64,000 bases of DNA from Actinomycetota bacterium (GCA_016717115.1 JADKGE010000001.1:682001-746000), one strand, 5' to 3'; positions 9,133 to 17,439 are shown, counted from the stretch's first letter. Program-made: numbers and translations. The notes: generated by a model not told the origin, from the sequence alone.

Positions 9133-9169
9133 AGGCTAGCGCGATGCGGTCCTCGTATCCCACTAGCCT
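9133..9169. promoter_or_regulatory. Divergent -10 boxes for aroA and the FUSC gene
   Basis: Minus-strand TAGCCT (9138-9133) lies 7 nt before the aroA ATG. Plus-strand TAGCCT (9164-9169) lies exactly 6 nt before GTG 9176. The same hexamer is therefore used in both directions in a 50-bp intergenic space. Confidence 0.6.
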
Positions 9170-9175
9170 GTGACG

Positions 9176-10306
9176 GTGAACAGGTCGCAGGACGCTGACG
9201 ACCTGCTGCCCGACCTTGATCTCGCCGATGTGCTTCGACAGCGTCCCTTGGGACTCGGCTCTGTGCGCCACGTCGTGCGGATCGCCATCGCCGTGACCGT
9301 GTCCATGGTCGTGGCGCTCGCGATCTCGCAGAGCACGCTCGGCATCTTCGCGCCCATCACCACGTTGATCGTGGTCCAGTCGACGCCCTGGACGACCCTC
9401 GGACTGTCCATCCAGCGGATCCTCGGCACCGGGATCGGCGTGCTGGTGGCCTCGCTGTGGGTCAACCTCGTAGGTCTGACGTGGTGGTCGTTCCTCCTGG
9501 GCGTGCTCGTGGCGCTCCTCGTGGCCCGCGCGCTGCCGTGGTCGCTGGGCGGACAGCTCCAGATTCCCGTGGCCGTCGTGTTCGTCCTCGCCCTTGGCGC
9601 GGGCTCGCTGAGTGCGGACCTGTGGCGGGTGTTCGACGTCATCATCGGCGGAGCGATCGGGCTGCTTGCCGTCTTCGTCTACCCGCCTCGGCCCAAGCCG
9701 GAGGTGTTCGAAGCAGCGCTGCGCGCGTATCGCGACGGTGTCGTCCAGACGCTGGCGTCGGTGGCCGACGAGTCGGGTACCCATGCCGAGCCACTGGCGG
9801 AGAACGAGCTCCACGACTATGTGGCGCGCAGTCGACGACTCCGCGACCTGGCTGATGCCGCCCGCACCGAACTGGTCCGGCTCGTCGAGGGATCGCACCT
9901 CAACCTGCGCGCTCGCGGGGTCCAGGACGGCATCGAGGACATGGCCGCTCGCCTTCGGCGCCTGACGGGAATCGGAGTGCAGGTGCGGGGCATCGTCGGG
10001 GCGGCCAACCGGCTGTACGACCGCGAAGGGCTCCCTGCGATCCTCAGTGGCGACGATCTGCGCCTCCTGGTGGCGAAGGAGGTCACCGTGATGGATGTTG
10101 TCCTGGGCGGGCCGGGCATGCCAGTTCGCGGCACCGACGCGCAGTTGGCCGAGGTGCTCGATCTCGACCTCGCGGCCGCGCTGCGAGAGACGGCTGACCG
10201 CGTGGTGAAGGACAAGGGCGGCGGAGTCGGCAGTGTCCTGGAGTCGGTATCCCTCATCGAGCGGCTCGACCATGTCCGCGCGCAGTTAGCCGACTATCCG
10301 AAATGA
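9176..10306 (+). CDS. FUSC / aromatic acid exporter-like membrane protein
   Basis: A 376-residue protein with six hydrophobic spans in the first 165 residues (from about 28 onward) and a long polar, helical cytoplasmic tail (about 170-376). The N-terminal segment VRHVVRIAIAVTVSM and a GTGIGVLVASLWVN span match the FUSC/ArAE family, which exports aromatic acids or fusaric acid. The substrate is unknown; the position opposite aroA is suggestive only. A GTG two codons upstream (9170) is possible, but GTG 9176 fits the TAGCCT-N6 leaderless spacing. The stop is 12 bp before the SRAP gene. Confidence 0.85.
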   Translation: MNRSQDADDLLPDLDLADVLRQRPLGLGSVRHVVRIAIAVTVSMVVALAISQSTLGIFAPITTLIVVQSTPWTTLGLSIQRILGTGIGVLVASLWVNLVGLTWWSFLLGVLVALLVARALPWSLGGQLQIPVAVVFVLALGAGSLSADLWRVFDVIIGGAIGLLAVFVYPPRPKPEVFEAALRAYRDGVVQTLASVADESGTHAEPLAENELHDYVARSRRLRDLADAARTELVRLVEGSHLNLRARGVQDGIEDMAARLRRLTGIGVQVRGIVGAANRLYDREGLPAILSGDDLRLLVAKEVTVMDVVLGGPGMPVRGTDAQLAEVLDLDLAAALRETADRVVKDKGGGVGSVLESVSLIERLDHVRAQLADYPK

Positions 10307-10318
10307 AATGCTTGAGCC

Positions 10319-11080
10319 ATGTGCGGACGCTACGCGGCATCGAAGGACCCCGATGCGCTCGTCGAGGAGTTCGAGGTAGCAACGCGCCCCGAGGAGGCGC
10401 TCCGACCCGACTACAACGTCGCACCGACCAAGAAGGTGTACGCGGTGATCGACCGGTCCGGCGACGACGAGTCGGTTCGATCGCTGGTCATCGCTCGATG
10501 GGGACTGGTTCCCTCGTGGGCGAAGGACCCCTCGATCGGCTCGCGCATGATCAACGCGAGGGCCGAGACGGTGGCCGAGAAGCCCGCGTACCGACGGGCG
10601 TTCGCGAAGCGTCGTTGCCTGATCCCTGCGGACGGCTACTACGAGTGGTACCTGCCGACCTCGCCCGATGCCCCTGTGGGCAAGGGCGGCAAGGCGCTCA
10701 AGCAGCCCTTCTACATCCACCCGTCAGATGGATCCTCGCTGGCGATGGCCGGCCTGTACGAATGGTGGCGCGACCCGACTCGCGACGACGACGATCCGAT
10801 GGCCTGGCGGCTGACCTGCACGGTGATCACGACCGAGGCGTCGGATGCGGTCGGCCGCATCCATGACCGGATGCCGATGACGATCGCTCGCCACGACTGG
10901 GCCGCCTGGCTCGATCCCGCGCGGGGCGCCGACGAGTCCGCACCGCTGCTCGTCCCCGCCATGACGGCGGCTCTCGACGCGTACCCCGTGTCCACCCTGG
11001 TCAACAGCGTCCGCAACAACGGGCCTGAGCTGCTGGCGCCACTGCCCCCAGAGGACCTTGCGCCCGGAGTGACGTCTTGA
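10319..11080 (+). CDS. SOS response-associated peptidase (SRAP, YedK/HMCES family)
   Basis: A 253-residue protein beginning MCGRYAAS. The Cys2 exposed after Met removal forms the thiazolidine crosslink with abasic DNA in this family. Other signatures are NVAPT (about 38), NARAET (about 78), the RCLIPADGYYEW segment with the catalytic Glu (about 100-111), and HDRMP (about 180). It shields abasic sites in single-stranded DNA. Its neighbour downstream is sigR, as in M. tuberculosis (Rv3226c next to sigH). Confidence 0.93.
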   Translation: MCGRYAASKDPDALVEEFEVATRPEEALRPDYNVAPTKKVYAVIDRSGDDESVRSLVIARWGLVPSWAKDPSIGSRMINARAETVAEKPAYRRAFAKRRCLIPADGYYEWYLPTSPDAPVGKGGKALKQPFYIHPSDGSSLAMAGLYEWWRDPTRDDDDPMAWRLTCTVITTEASDAVGRIHDRMPMTIARHDWAAWLDPARGADESAPLLVPAMTAALDAYPVSTLVNSVRNNGPELLAPLPPEDLAPGVTS

Positions 11081-11085
11081 GAGTG

Positions 11086-11111
11086 GGAATGATCCCGGCG
11101 GGGACCGTGTT
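11086..11111 (+). promoter_or_regulatory. SigR-type promoter upstream of sigR
   Basis: GGAAT (11086-11090), an 18-nt spacer and GTT (11109-11111) match the SigR/SigH consensus GGAAT-N18-GTT. Its expected start site lies near 11118-11121, just before an in-frame GTG at 11121. SigR autoregulation is standard in Streptomyces and mycobacteria. A second, housekeeping-like TAGGCT box is present at 11188-11193. Confidence 0.7.
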
Positions 11112-11201
11112 ACGGCCGATGTGCTGCTCATGTGTGCGACCGAGGGCGGGTTGCCTACCCTCGACTTCTCAGGGTCCGGTGTCGGGCTAGGCTCGCTGGC
11201 G

Positions 11202-11852
11202 ATGGAAGACGATGCTGCCGAGGCCGCTGAGCAGATCCCCGCGGACGTGACCCCAGAGTCCCCCGAGGCGGTCTCCGCTCGGTTCGAGCGCGATGCGATG
11301 CAGTACCTCGACCAGCTGTACGGCGCGGCGATGCGCATGACGCGCAATCCCGCTGACGCCGAGGATCTCGTCCAGGAGACGTACATGAAGGCCTTCGCCG
11401 CCTTCGCCTCGTTCACGGAGGGTACGAATCTCAAGGCGTGGCTGTTCCGGATCCTGACGAACACCTACATCAACGCCTACCGCAAGAAGCAGCGTCAGCC
11501 CTACCAGACCGGTACCGACGACCTGTCCGACTGGCAGTTGCATGAGGCGGAGAGCCACACGTCCCGTGGATTGCGCTCGGCGGAGGTGGAGGCGCTCGAC
11601 CGGCTCGCGGACACCGACGTGGTCGAAGCCCTGGCGGCGATGCCGGAGGACTTCCGGATGGCCGTCTACTACGCCGACGTAGAGGGCTTCTCCTACAAGC
11701 AGATCGCGGAGATCATGGACACCCCCGTCGGGACGGTCATGTCGCGGCTGCACCGGGGGCGCAAGCTGCTGCGCGCGTCCCTTGAGGAGTACGCCATCGA
11801 GCGCGGACTGATTCCCGCGACGGTCGGCGGCGAAGGCGGTGACCGGTCATGA
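11202..11852 (+). CDS. sigR: ECF sigma factor SigR (SigH) for thiol-oxidative stress
   Basis: A 216-residue group 4 sigma factor. Region 2 spans about 28-95, with DAEDLVQETYMKAF and FRILTNTYINAYRKKQR. Region 4 spans about 140-195, with FRMAVYYADVEGFSYKQIA and MDTPVGTVMSRLHRGRKLL. It directs transcription of disulfide-stress genes and is held by RsrA, encoded next with ATGA overlap. ATG 11202 lies 8 nt after TAGGCT. The frame is also open up to GTG 11121, immediately after the SigR-type promoter, so an isoform with 27 extra N-terminal residues could be made. The neighbourhood matches M. tuberculosis sigH. Confidence 0.95.
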   Translation: MEDDAAEAAEQIPADVTPESPEAVSARFERDAMQYLDQLYGAAMRMTRNPADAEDLVQETYMKAFAAFASFTEGTNLKAWLFRILTNTYINAYRKKQRQPYQTGTDDLSDWQLHEAESHTSRGLRSAEVEALDRLADTDVVEALAAMPEDFRMAVYYADVEGFSYKQIAEIMDTPVGTVMSRLHRGRKLLRASLEEYAIERGLIPATVGGEGGDRS

Positions 11853-12124
11853 GCTGCGGCAATCCCCACGAGCAGGACTGCTCTGAGGTCCTCGCTCTGG
11901 TCTATGGGTTCCTCGATGGTGAGATCGACGACGAGATGCGTCGGAGTATCGCCCAGCACCTCGATGAATGCGGCCCCTGCCTGCAGCAGTACGGCCTGGA
12001 AAGCGCGGTGAAGGCGCTGGTCCACCGCTCGTGCTCCTGCGAGATCGCCCCTGAGCACCTGCGGGTCCAGATCGTCACGCGGATCCGCCAGATCTCGATC
12101 ACGTACGTCGCCGGCGAACAGTAG
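11849..12124 (+). CDS. rsrA: Zinc anti-sigma factor RsrA (RshA)
   Basis: A 91-residue ZAS-family redox switch. Cys11, His37, Cys41 and Cys44 (HLDECGPC) form the zinc site; Cys3 and a C-terminal CSC (62-64) are additional thiols. The zinc-site numbering equals that of the Streptomyces coelicolor protein. Disulfide formation releases zinc and frees SigR. Translation is coupled to sigR through ATGA overlap. The biotinyl carrier gene follows by 9 bp. Confidence 0.95.
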   Translation: MSCGNPHEQDCSEVLALVYGFLDGEIDDEMRRSIAQHLDECGPCLQQYGLESAVKALVHRSCSCEIAPEHLRVQIVTRIRQISITYVAGEQ

Positions 12125-12133
12125 GCTGCCCCG

Positions 12134-12349
12134 GTGGAGCAGACGATTCGCGCGGAGATGGTGGCGTCCGTTCACTCCCTCATCGCCGAGGTCGGTGACG
12201 AGGTCGTCGTCGGTGACACGCTCGTCATCCTCGAGTCGATGAAGATGGAGATCCCGGTCGTCGTTGAGGCGCCCGGAACCGTCTCGGAGATCAGCGTCGC
12301 GCCAGGCGACGTCGTTCGCGAAGGCGACGTCATCGCCATCCTCATCTGA
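12134..12349 (+). CDS. Biotinyl/lipoyl-attachment domain protein (TB7.3-like)
   Basis: A 71-residue stand-alone biotinyl domain with the attachment motif ESMKMEIP (about residues 34-41; Lys36 or its neighbour is biotinylated by BirA). It has the typical mirror-image beta hammerhead, with Gly-Asp turns on each side. The role of these mini-carriers in actinobacteria is unclear; they may serve acyl-CoA carboxylases. GTG 12134 is 6 nt after TAGGCT (12122-12127), so besides read-through from rsrA it has its own leaderless promoter. The order sigH-rshA-TB7.3 is the same in M. tuberculosis. Confidence 0.92.
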   Translation: MEQTIRAEMVASVHSLIAEVGDEVVVGDTLVILESMKMEIPVVVEAPGTVSEISVAPGDVVREGDVIAILI

Positions 12350-12886
12350 TCAGTCGCCAGACTCCATCGAAGCCGCCACGGCCGCGTACGGGACGGCCCG
12401 ACGGTAGGCGCGCAGGCTGACGCCGTCGCGAGGAGACCAGTCGCGTTCCGGAAGGCGCTCGAAGCCGAGCCGTTCGTAGAGTCGCTCCGCGGCCCGGTTC
12501 CCGTCGACGACGCAGATGACGTGAGCCGATTTCCCGTGGTCGATCGCCCACTCCTCGCAGGCTGCCACCAGCGCCTCGCCCACTCCGCTGCGCCAGGCCG
12601 CAGGCGCGACCGCCAGGAAACGGAACTCGCACTCATCCTCGGTGCCTGTCTCGCTGAAGGGGCTGCCCACCGGGCAGATCGTGACCGTGCCCACGACGTC
12701 CCCGTCGCGAACCGCGACAAGGAGGACGCCGTTGCGAGCCCTCTCCTCGGCATCGCGCAGGGTGTCGGTGTAGGCGTCGCCCTCATCGAGGTGACCGCTC
12801 GCGCGGTAGGCGTCGACGCAGAGGTCGCCCACCATGGCCAGCTCGGACTCTCGTGGCGAACGAACCAGCAGGGGTGATGTCGGCAC
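12350..12886 (-). CDS. GNAT family N-acetyltransferase
   Basis: A 178-residue acetyltransferase. The acetyl-CoA motif region is VAPAAWRSGVGEALVAACEE (about 93-112), followed by VVDGNRAAERLYERLGFER (about 125-143), the C-terminal GNAT signature. The acceptor is unknown. GTG 12886 is preferred over longer forms because a CATACT-like box (CATAGT, 12898-12893) lies 6 nt upstream. It converges on the biotinyl carrier gene with adjoining stop codons and interrupts the sigR-pdtaS synteny together with the urease genes. Confidence 0.85.
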   Translation of the reverse strand: MPTSPLLVRSPRESELAMVGDLCVDAYRASGHLDEGDAYTDTLRDAEERARNGVLLVAVRDGDVVGTVTICPVGSPFSETGTEDECEFRFLAVAPAAWRSGVGEALVAACEEWAIDHGKSAHVICVVDGNRAAERLYERLGFERLPERDWSPRDGVSLRAYRRAVPYAAVAASMESGD

Positions 12887-12991
12887 GAGTCCACTATGGA
12901 CGACGGCCTCGTATCGCCGCGGTGGGGCCCCAGAGCAGGCGGTATGGTCGTCCGCGAACCGGCCACACCCTGTGGCGGACGTGGAGACGAG

Positions 12992-13741
12992 ATGCCGCTG
13001 ACCCCGGGCGAGAGCGATCGACTGCTGCTCCACCTGCAGGCCTGCCTTGCTCAGAAGCGCCGGGACCGCGGGCTGCGCCTGAACGTTCCGGAGGCCACGG
13101 CGCTCATCGCCGACGCGGTATGCGAGTGGGCGCGGGACGGCCTCTCGCTCCCAGAGACCCTGACGCGCGCCAGCACGCTACTCCGTGGCGACGACGTGAT
13201 GGACGGCGTCCCGTCCGCGCTCACCGAGGTCCGGGTCGAGGCCAGATTCGACGACGGCACGCGGCTGGTCGTGGTGAAGGACCCCTTCGGGGTGTCGTCG
13301 TCCGCCGGAAGCGTCGGGCTCACGGCACCCCCAGCGGAGGACGAGCTCGAGATCAGCAACGAGTCGGCGACCGCTATCGGCCTGACCTCGCACATCCACC
13401 TGGCCGAGGTCAACCCCCGGCTGCGCCTCGATCGGGCACGCGCGTTCGGGATGCGTCCGGCCATCCCGACGGGCGAGACCGTCTGGATCCTCCCTGGCCG
13501 GTCGGTTCTGCTGCCCGCAACGGGGATCCGCGGCGCGCGGGTGGTCGTCGGGAACACCGGTCTGGTCGACGGGTCGTTGGACGACGAGTCCGTGCGCACC
13601 GCGGCCCTCCTCGCTCTGCGCGAGTGCGGATTCCTCGATGTCGTCGATGGCGTCCCCCGCGGAGATCGGGCCTCGGCGGAATCGGCCGTGCCGGCTGTCA
13701 TCCGCCGGCTTGGCCACGTCGATCGCGACGGCCAGTCATGA
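12992..13741 (+). CDS. ureAB: Urease gamma-beta fusion subunit (UreAB)
   Basis: A 249-residue fusion. Residues 1-100 are the gamma subunit (MPLTPGESDRLLLHLQ; LNVPEATALIADAVCEWARDG). Residues about 130-225 are the beta subunit, including SHIHLAEVNPRL, then FGMRPAIPTGETVWILPGRS. The beta part is divergent: the usual SHxHFFEVN reads SHIHLAEVN, and the end differs from canonical UreB. ATG 12992 has a GGAGA site just upstream and starts exactly where urease gamma normally does. The last codons overlap ureC (ATGA). No ureDEFGH accessory genes lie within the window. Confidence 0.88.
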   Translation: MPLTPGESDRLLLHLQACLAQKRRDRGLRLNVPEATALIADAVCEWARDGLSLPETLTRASTLLRGDDVMDGVPSALTEVRVEARFDDGTRLVVVKDPFGVSSSAGSVGLTAPPAEDELEISNESATAIGLTSHIHLAEVNPRLRLDRARAFGMRPAIPTGETVWILPGRSVLLPATGIRGARVVVGNTGLVDGSLDDESVRTAALLALRECGFLDVVDGVPRGDRASAESAVPAVIRRLGHVDRDGQS

Positions 13742-15384
13742 GCGGCGCCTACGGCCCGCTCGCGGGGGAGACCGTGATCCTCGGCGACACCCGCCTGCGC
13801 CTGCGGATCACCGATCGGGTCGACGACCTCGGCGACGAACTGCACGTCGGGTTCGCCAAGACCGGCCGGGACGGCATCGGCCTGCAGGCGCTGTCGGCTC
13901 GTGAGTCCTGCGATCTGCTCATCACGAATGTCGTCGTGCTCGATCCTGTCGACGGGGTGCGCGTCGCGAGCATCGGCATCAGGGATGGGCGCATCGCCGG
14001 CATCGGCAAGGCGGGCAACCCCGGTACCACCGACGCGATCGACATCGTTGTCGGAACTGGCACGGCGGTCATCGACGGCGACGGCCTCATCGCGACGCCG
14101 GGTGGGATCGACACGCACGTGCACACGCTCAGCCCGCGGGTTTTCGAGGCGGAGATCTCCTCCGGGGTCACGACCGTGATCGGCCAGGAGGCCGGCCCGA
14201 TGTGGGGCGTGGGCCTCGGCTCCGCCTGGGTGCTCGAGCGCGGGCTGCGGGCGATGGACCAGTTCCCGGTCAACGTCGGGCTGCTGGGGCGGGGATCCAC
14301 ATCACGGGGCGAGGCGATCCGCGAGGCCATCGGCGCGAACGTGTGCGGACTGAAGGTGCACGAGGACACCGGCGCCACCCTGCGCACCATCGACACGGCC
14401 TTGCGCTGCGCCGACGAGTTCGACATCCAGGTGGCACTGCATACCGACGGTCTCAATGAGACGCTGTCGGTCTCGGATACGCTCGCCGTCCTCGACGGCC
14501 GGGTCCTCCACGCGTACCACGTCGAGGGCTGTGGCGGCGGCCATGCCCCGAACGTGCTGCAGCTCGCCGGCGTCGACAACGTGCTCGCCTCGTCGACCAA
14601 TCCCACGCTTCCGTACGGCGTGAACGCGGTGGCCGAGCACGTCGACATGATCCTGCTCAGCCACGGCATGAATCCCGGGAACGACAGCGACGTTCGGATC
14701 GCCCGATCGCGCGTGCGGGGCGTGACGATGGCGGCCGAGGGTCGTCTCCACGACCTGGGTGTCATCGGTGTCACGTCGTCCGATGCCCAGGGCATGGGAC
14801 GTGCCGGCGAGACGTGGTGGCGCACCTTCGCGCTGGCCGGGGTGATGGCCGGTCGCGAGGACGATGGAGCCTCCGACGACAACGACCGCATCCTGCGCTA
14901 CCTCGCCAAGATCACCATCAATCCGGCCCTGGTGCACGGGCTGGCGCACGAGGTCGGTCGCCTGGCCGTGGGGCACATGGCCGACATCGTCTTGTGGCGT
15001 CCCGAGCTCTTCGCTGCCAAGCCGCAGCTGGTCCTCAAGTCCGGCTTCCCGGCCTGGGGCGTCACGGGCGACCCGAATGCCAGCATCGACTCGGCCGAGC
15101 CGCTCGTGCTGGGCCCGCAGTTCGGCGCCCTGGGCGTCGTGCCGTCGGACCTCGCGGTGCTCTTCTCCAACGGGGCGGCCATCGCCGAGGGTGCACCGCC
15201 GGTGGCCCGCCGCGTTGTCGCCGTCCGCGACTGCCGGACGATCCGGTCACGCGACCTCGTCCGTCATGGGGAAGTGGGCGACGTCAGGGTCGCCGACGAC
15301 GGCTCATCTGTCACCTGGAACGGTGAGGCGTTGACGATGGATCCGGTGGCATCGGTTCCCATCTCGCGACTGCACTTCTGGTAG
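13738..15384 (+). CDS. ureC: Urease alpha subunit, divergent (UreC)
   Basis: A 548-residue amidohydrolase, about 20 shorter than typical UreC. Predicted nickel ligands are all present: His127 and His129 (DTHVHT), Lys206 for carbamylation (GLKVHED), His235 (VALHTD), His261 (HVEGCGGGHAP) and Asp349 (SSDAQGMGR). The catalytic flap differs: the canonical Cys-His-His reads Ser-His-Gly (LLSHGMNP, about 307-313), so the flap cysteine is lost while the acid-base His309 stays. The usual WICPQQ segment after the HxH motif is also replaced. This matches the second, accessory-less urease type known in Streptomyces. Urea hydrolysis is likely but unproven. Confidence 0.88.
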   Translation: MSGAYGPLAGETVILGDTRLRLRITDRVDDLGDELHVGFAKTGRDGIGLQALSARESCDLLITNVVVLDPVDGVRVASIGIRDGRIAGIGKAGNPGTTDAIDIVVGTGTAVIDGDGLIATPGGIDTHVHTLSPRVFEAEISSGVTTVIGQEAGPMWGVGLGSAWVLERGLRAMDQFPVNVGLLGRGSTSRGEAIREAIGANVCGLKVHEDTGATLRTIDTALRCADEFDIQVALHTDGLNETLSVSDTLAVLDGRVLHAYHVEGCGGGHAPNVLQLAGVDNVLASSTNPTLPYGVNAVAEHVDMILLSHGMNPGNDSDVRIARSRVRGVTMAAEGRLHDLGVIGVTSSDAQGMGRAGETWWRTFALAGVMAGREDDGASDDNDRILRYLAKITINPALVHGLAHEVGRLAVGHMADIVLWRPELFAAKPQLVLKSGFPAWGVTGDPNASIDSAEPLVLGPQFGALGVVPSDLAVLFSNGAAIAEGAPPVARRVVAVRDCRTIRSRDLVRHGEVGDVRVADDGSSVTWNGEALTMDPVASVPISRLHFW

Positions 15385-15403
15385 CCGCGTATCCTCGACC
15401 GTC

Positions 15404-16873
15404 GTGGCCCTTCTGACGCGCGTCGTGGAGGAGCGGACCGATCTCACGCCCGGCGACGTCGACGTGCTGGCGCGGGTCACCCAGGAGTGGTCGCTGCTCT
15501 CCGACCTGTCGCTGAGCGACCTCGTGCTCTGGGTGCCGACGTGGAACGACGCCGGTCTCATCGCGGTCGCGCAGGTGCGCCCGACGACCGCGCCCACCTC
15601 GGTCCCCGACGATGTCCTGGGCACCTTCGCCCCTCGCGGTCGCCAACCCGCGATCGATCAGGCCGCGGCCTTCGGGCGCCCGGTGACGCTCCGCGACATC
15701 CAGTTCCCCTGGGTACCGAGCGGAGTGGAGGCCTACCCCGTGCGCCGGCACGACCGCGTGATCGGGGTGGTGGCCCGCCACGCCTCGGCCGCCCCTCGAG
15801 TGGCGGGCCAGCTCGAGGAGATCTACCTGTCGACCGCCGACGAGCTCTTCGGCATGCTCGTGGAGGGCGGCTACCCGGCGCTCGGAGCCGAGCCCGACGC
15901 CATGGGTCCGCCCCGCGTGGGTGACGGCCTGGTGCGCCTGGACGCGGCGGGCCGGGTCGAGTACGCGAGCCCGAATGCTGTCAGCGCCCTGCGGCGCCTC
16001 GGTCATGCCAGCGACGTCGTGGGCTCGTCGTTCCCCGAGCTCGCGGCCCGGCTGTCGCATCGGCCCGGCCCCGTCGACGAGACCCTGTCCGCGGTGACCA
16101 GCGGCCGCCTGGCCGGCAGCGCCGACATCGAGAACGCCTCGGCGGTCGTCATCGTCCGCGGCATCCCGCTCACCCGGCGCGGTGTCCCTTCGGGTGCCAT
16201 CGCCTTCGTCCAGGACGCGACCGACGTGCGGCTGCGCGAGCGGGCGTTGATGAGCAAGGATGCGACGATCCGGGAGATCCACCACCGGGTGAAGAACAAC
16301 CTCCAGACCGTGGCAGCGATGCTCAGGCTCCAGGCGAGGCGGGCGGGCTCGGCCGATGCGCGCGAGGCCCTGGTCGAGGCCGAACTGCGCGTGGCGGCGA
16401 TCGCCGTCGTCCACGAGTTCCTGACGGCGGAGGTGGGGGAGCGAGTCGACTTCGATGAGGTGGTCGATCGTCTTATCGGGCTCGTGAGCGACCTGGCGCC
16501 CGCCTATGCGGTCGGCGACGTCGTGCCGGTGCTTCGTCGGGAGGGCTCGCTCGGCTCTCTGCCGGCGGACCTGGCCACGCCGCTGGCGATGGCGGTGTCA
16601 GAGCTGCTTCACAACGCGGCGGAGCACGCCGGTGCGACGACGATCGTCGTCCGGCTGATCAGGGAGGGCAGCCGCGGCGACGAGCGGCTGCTGCTGGAGG
16701 TCGTCGACGACGGTCGTGGAATTCCCGAGGGGGCGTTGGCGGGCGGCGCGGGCCTGGGCCTGAGCATCGTGTCATCGCTCGTCACGGGCGACCTGTTGGG
16801 CACGTGCGACTTCGCTGGTTCCGACGAGGGAACGCGGGTGAGCGTGCGAGTACCGCTCGGCGGGAGCGGCTAG
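15404..16873 (+). CDS. pdtaS: PdtaS-type sensor histidine kinase
   Basis: A 489-residue cytosolic kinase. It has an N-terminal GAF-like domain (about 1-150), a PAS-like domain (about 170-275) and a HisKA_2 dimerisation helix, EIHHRVKNNLQTVAAMLRLQ, with the phospho-acceptor at His293/294. A C-terminal HATPase follows (N box ELLHNAAEHA about 404; G boxes DDGRGIPEG and GAGLGLSIV). In M. tuberculosis PdtaS phosphorylates the antiterminator PdtaR; no pdtaR is in this window. No membrane segment is seen. GTG 15404 is 8 nt after TATCCT. The stop overlaps the whiB1 stop on the other strand by 4 bp. Confidence 0.92.
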   Translation: MALLTRVVEERTDLTPGDVDVLARVTQEWSLLSDLSLSDLVLWVPTWNDAGLIAVAQVRPTTAPTSVPDDVLGTFAPRGRQPAIDQAAAFGRPVTLRDIQFPWVPSGVEAYPVRRHDRVIGVVARHASAAPRVAGQLEEIYLSTADELFGMLVEGGYPALGAEPDAMGPPRVGDGLVRLDAAGRVEYASPNAVSALRRLGHASDVVGSSFPELAARLSHRPGPVDETLSAVTSGRLAGSADIENASAVVIVRGIPLTRRGVPSGAIAFVQDATDVRLRERALMSKDATIREIHHRVKNNLQTVAAMLRLQARRAGSADAREALVEAELRVAAIAVVHEFLTAEVGERVDFDEVVDRLIGLVSDLAPAYAVGDVVPVLRREGSLGSLPADLATPLAMAVSELLHNAAEHAGATTIVVRLIREGSRGDERLLLEVVDDGRGIPEGALAGGAGLGLSIVSSLVTGDLLGTCDFAGSDEGTRVSVRVPLGGSG

Positions 16874-17124
16874 ACGTTGCTCCGACCACGCAGGCGGGCG
16901 TTTCGGCGCTTCAGCGCTCGACGCTCGTCCTCGCTCAGGCCACCCCAGACGCCGGCATCCTGACCCGTCTCCAAGGCCCAGCGCAGGCACTCGTCGACGA
17001 CGCTGCAACGACGGCATACAGCCTTGGCCTCTTCGATTTGGACCAAGGCGGGTCCGGTGTTGCCGATCGGGAAGAAGAGCTCCGGGTCCTCGTCACGGCA
17101 GGCAGCCTCATGGCGCCAGTCCAT
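16870..17124 (-). CDS. whiB1: WhiB1-type iron-sulfur transcription factor
   Basis: An 84-residue Wbl protein. The four cluster cysteines are Cys9 and the CxxCxxxxxC set (37, 40, 46), followed by the turn GVWGGLSEDER and a basic C-terminus (ALKRRNARLRGRS). It is very close to mycobacterial WhiB1, an essential NO-sensitive [4Fe-4S] regulator that binds the housekeeping sigma factor. The frame is open upstream, but MDWRHEAACRDEDPELFFP is the standard N-terminus. A CRP-like site lies about 210 bp upstream. It is the convergent neighbour of pdtaS, as in Rv3219/Rv3220c. Confidence 0.95.
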   Translation of the reverse strand: MDWRHEAACRDEDPELFFPIGNTGPALVQIEEAKAVCRRCSVVDECLRWALETGQDAGVWGGLSEDERRALKRRNARLRGRSNV

Positions 17125-17330
17125 GCGTATCCACTCCATCAGGGCACGCACCGGGGTGGTCCGGTGCTCGTGATTGCTTTCACGTGGTGGCGCATCAAAG
17201 GGGGCCGACTGGGAAGTGCCCGGTCGGTCCCGGATGAAGACGCCACCCTGCGGAAGCAACGGTCGCCTATAGGGTCGCAGAGGATGCCGAACCCCACAAG
17301 GGGGAAAGGGCGATATCCCCTCGTGAGCCC

Positions 17331-17346
17331 TGTCAGTTAGATCACA
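17331..17346 (-). promoter_or_regulatory. CRP-like site upstream of whiB1
   Basis: On the minus strand the 16-mer TGTGATCTAACTGACA fits the CRP consensus TGTGA-N6-TCACA with one mismatch. A possible -10 (TATAGG, 17271-17266) follows toward whiB1. Mycobacterial whiB1 is controlled by cAMP-CRP, which makes the site plausible; binding is inferred. Confidence 0.5.
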
Positions 17347-17380
17347 AACTGATTACGAATGTCGCTTTTATCCGGTTTGA

Positions 17381-17399
17381 GCATCCGATAATCGGATGC
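17381..17399. promoter_or_regulatory. 19-bp perfect palindrome between the lipid kinase gene and whiB1
   Basis: GCATCCGATAATCGGATGC has 9-bp arms around a single A. It begins 41 bp past the lipid-kinase stop and lies 35 bp upstream of the CRP-like site. No T-run follows, so it looks more like an operator than a terminator. Confidence 0.5.
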
Positions 17400-17439
17400 T
17401 GGCGAAAGCGCTTGCATTGCCGCGGACCTCCGGACCGCA

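Noticed and set aside
12853..13740. Extension of the UreC frame 295 codons upstream
   Set aside because: The extension lies inside ureAB in another frame and reads as Arg/Pro-rich shadow sequence; UreC starts at ATG 13738, overlapping the ureAB stop.
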